A DNA stretch of 64,000 nucleotides from Lycocorax pyrrhopterus obiensis. Lineage: Eukaryota > Chordata > Aves > Passeriformes > Paradisaeidae. Location of the stretch: assembly GCA_014706295.1 (NCBI GenBank), contig JACSVZ010000022.1, positions 12,170,830 through 12,234,829 on the forward strand, given 5' to 3'. The notes under the pieces were generated by a model. It ran no database searches, was not told the origin of the DNA, and saw only the letters and a list, made by a program, of their open reading frames with translations. The translations under genes and the position numbers were made by a program. Shown here in pieces: positions 63,201 through 64,000 of this stretch; the first letter of the stretch is position 1; the number at the start of each line of letters is the position of its first letter.

Positions 63201-64000
63201 GGAGGTGGTGGCTTTGTTTTTAATCTTGAAATTAATTTACTGTGCTTAATGATAGCCAGCAAAGCACTTAGAGATAAGTGTTACAGCTTTTGTAGTGTTA
63301 TTTCTCTTTGGTTTTATTCTTTTAGGTCTAACTATAATAAGCATTGAAATACTGTGATTTTGTGCAAATTCCATTTTTAACGTGATATTTCAAATGTAAA
63401 CTTCTGGCATAAAATTTTTATATTTACCAGGAATGTCTGGGCTTTTGACCTTGAGCTGCAGCTTGGCTATAACAGTCAAGTAGTGAGATAGTAAATTATT
63501 TGGAGTGCGGGGGAGGAGTTAGGACTACAGCAATTTTCTTGTCTCACAATATCCAGACAAGCTTTAGGACTGTGACCTCTTGTTCATCAACTCTCATTGC
63601 CTCTCTTTGTGACAAGGTCCATTTGACAACTGTTTGGAAGATGTCTACCTTCCTTCTTAAGATACTCAGATTAGTGAGCAGTGGATATGTTTTACATGAA
63701 AATAGAAGACCATGTGCTGGCTGTAGTGGGGGATCTGATTTTCTGTTGCTTTCCATGCTAGTAGAGTATCTGTTCTTATATCTTTCATGGCTGAGCAGAT
63801 GGAGGGAACATCTCCAGAGCCAGGGCAGAAGCTGTTCCTGCTGTTCTTGGGGGTCACTGGATTGCACTTTTGTCCCTGGTCTCACTGGAACTGCTTGTTC
63901 CTGTACAAAGTAGGTGATGCCCTACTGGCATCTTTTGGGCTGCTTTTGCAGTGCTTGTTGTTGTAAGGGATTAATTTTGCTGCTGCTTAGCAGGTTTCCC
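57240..64000. other. Presumed first intron of DIDO1
   Basis: T-rich, AT-rich unique sequence runs to the window edge. I see no convincing coding exon, RNA gene or intact mobile element. A strong plus-strand donor (AAG|GTAAGT) at 61,705 follows a possible weak acceptor at about 61,660, which could bound a small non-coding exon. Confidence 0.6.

Noticed and set aside
50960..64000. DIDO1 coding exons (N-terminal region or PHD finger)
   Set aside because: I looked for the conserved N-terminus and the PHD cysteine pattern in the plus-strand frames and found neither. Coding exons must lie beyond the right edge.

Overview
The window is vertebrate nuclear DNA, most likely from a bird and plausibly a songbird. 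It has intron-split genes with GT-AG boundaries, CpG-island promoters, and several 3' ends of CR1 LINEs, the dominant avian retroposon. Nothing prokaryotic, viral or CRISPR-like is visible. Two protein-coding genes are complete and were rebuilt exon by exon on the minus strand. A third, on the plus strand, is represented only by its presumed 5' end.

Layout from left to right. Positions 1-22,508 are intergenic DNA downstream of SLC17A9, with two CR1 3' ends and several AT-rich blocks dense in homeodomain-type motifs that look like candidate conserved regulatory elements. Positions 22,509-39,983 hold SLC17A9 (vesicular nucleotide transporter, VNUT), 13 coding exons on the minus strand, with its CpG-island promoter at about 39,545-40,335. 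Positions 40,336-44,360 are intergenic. Positions about 44,365-50,560 hold GID8 (TWA1), a 228-residue subunit of the CTLH/GID E3 ubiquitin ligase, with four coding exons and a non-coding first exon in a CpG island at about 50,040-50,950. A second CpG island at about 56,200-57,235, with strong plus-strand splice donors, is the probable 5' end of DIDO1. I assign DIDO1 from the gene order known in other vertebrates (SLC17A9-GID8-DIDO1), because no DIDO1 coding exon lies in the window. The remainder to 64,000 looks like T-rich first-intron sequence.

The three genes are neighbours but do not form a pathway. SLC17A9 loads ATP into secretory vesicles, GID8 is a scaffold subunit of a ubiquitin ligase, and DIDO1 is a PHD/TFIIS-domain chromatin and transcription protein. 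All three CpG islands carry a YY1-type ATGGCGGC core. The GID8 promoter also has a TCTCGCGAGA palindrome beside a CCAAT box.

I found no clearly new biological system. The observations most worth checking are a cluster of K50-homeodomain and E-box motifs in SLC17A9 intron 7, a homeodomain cluster with an embedded inverted repeat at about 13.17-13.31 kb, a PBX/MEIS-like block at 1.19-1.33 kb, and the 6-kb separation between the GID8 and putative DIDO1 CpG islands. No conservation or expression data could be consulted, so every regulatory call is inference from motif content.
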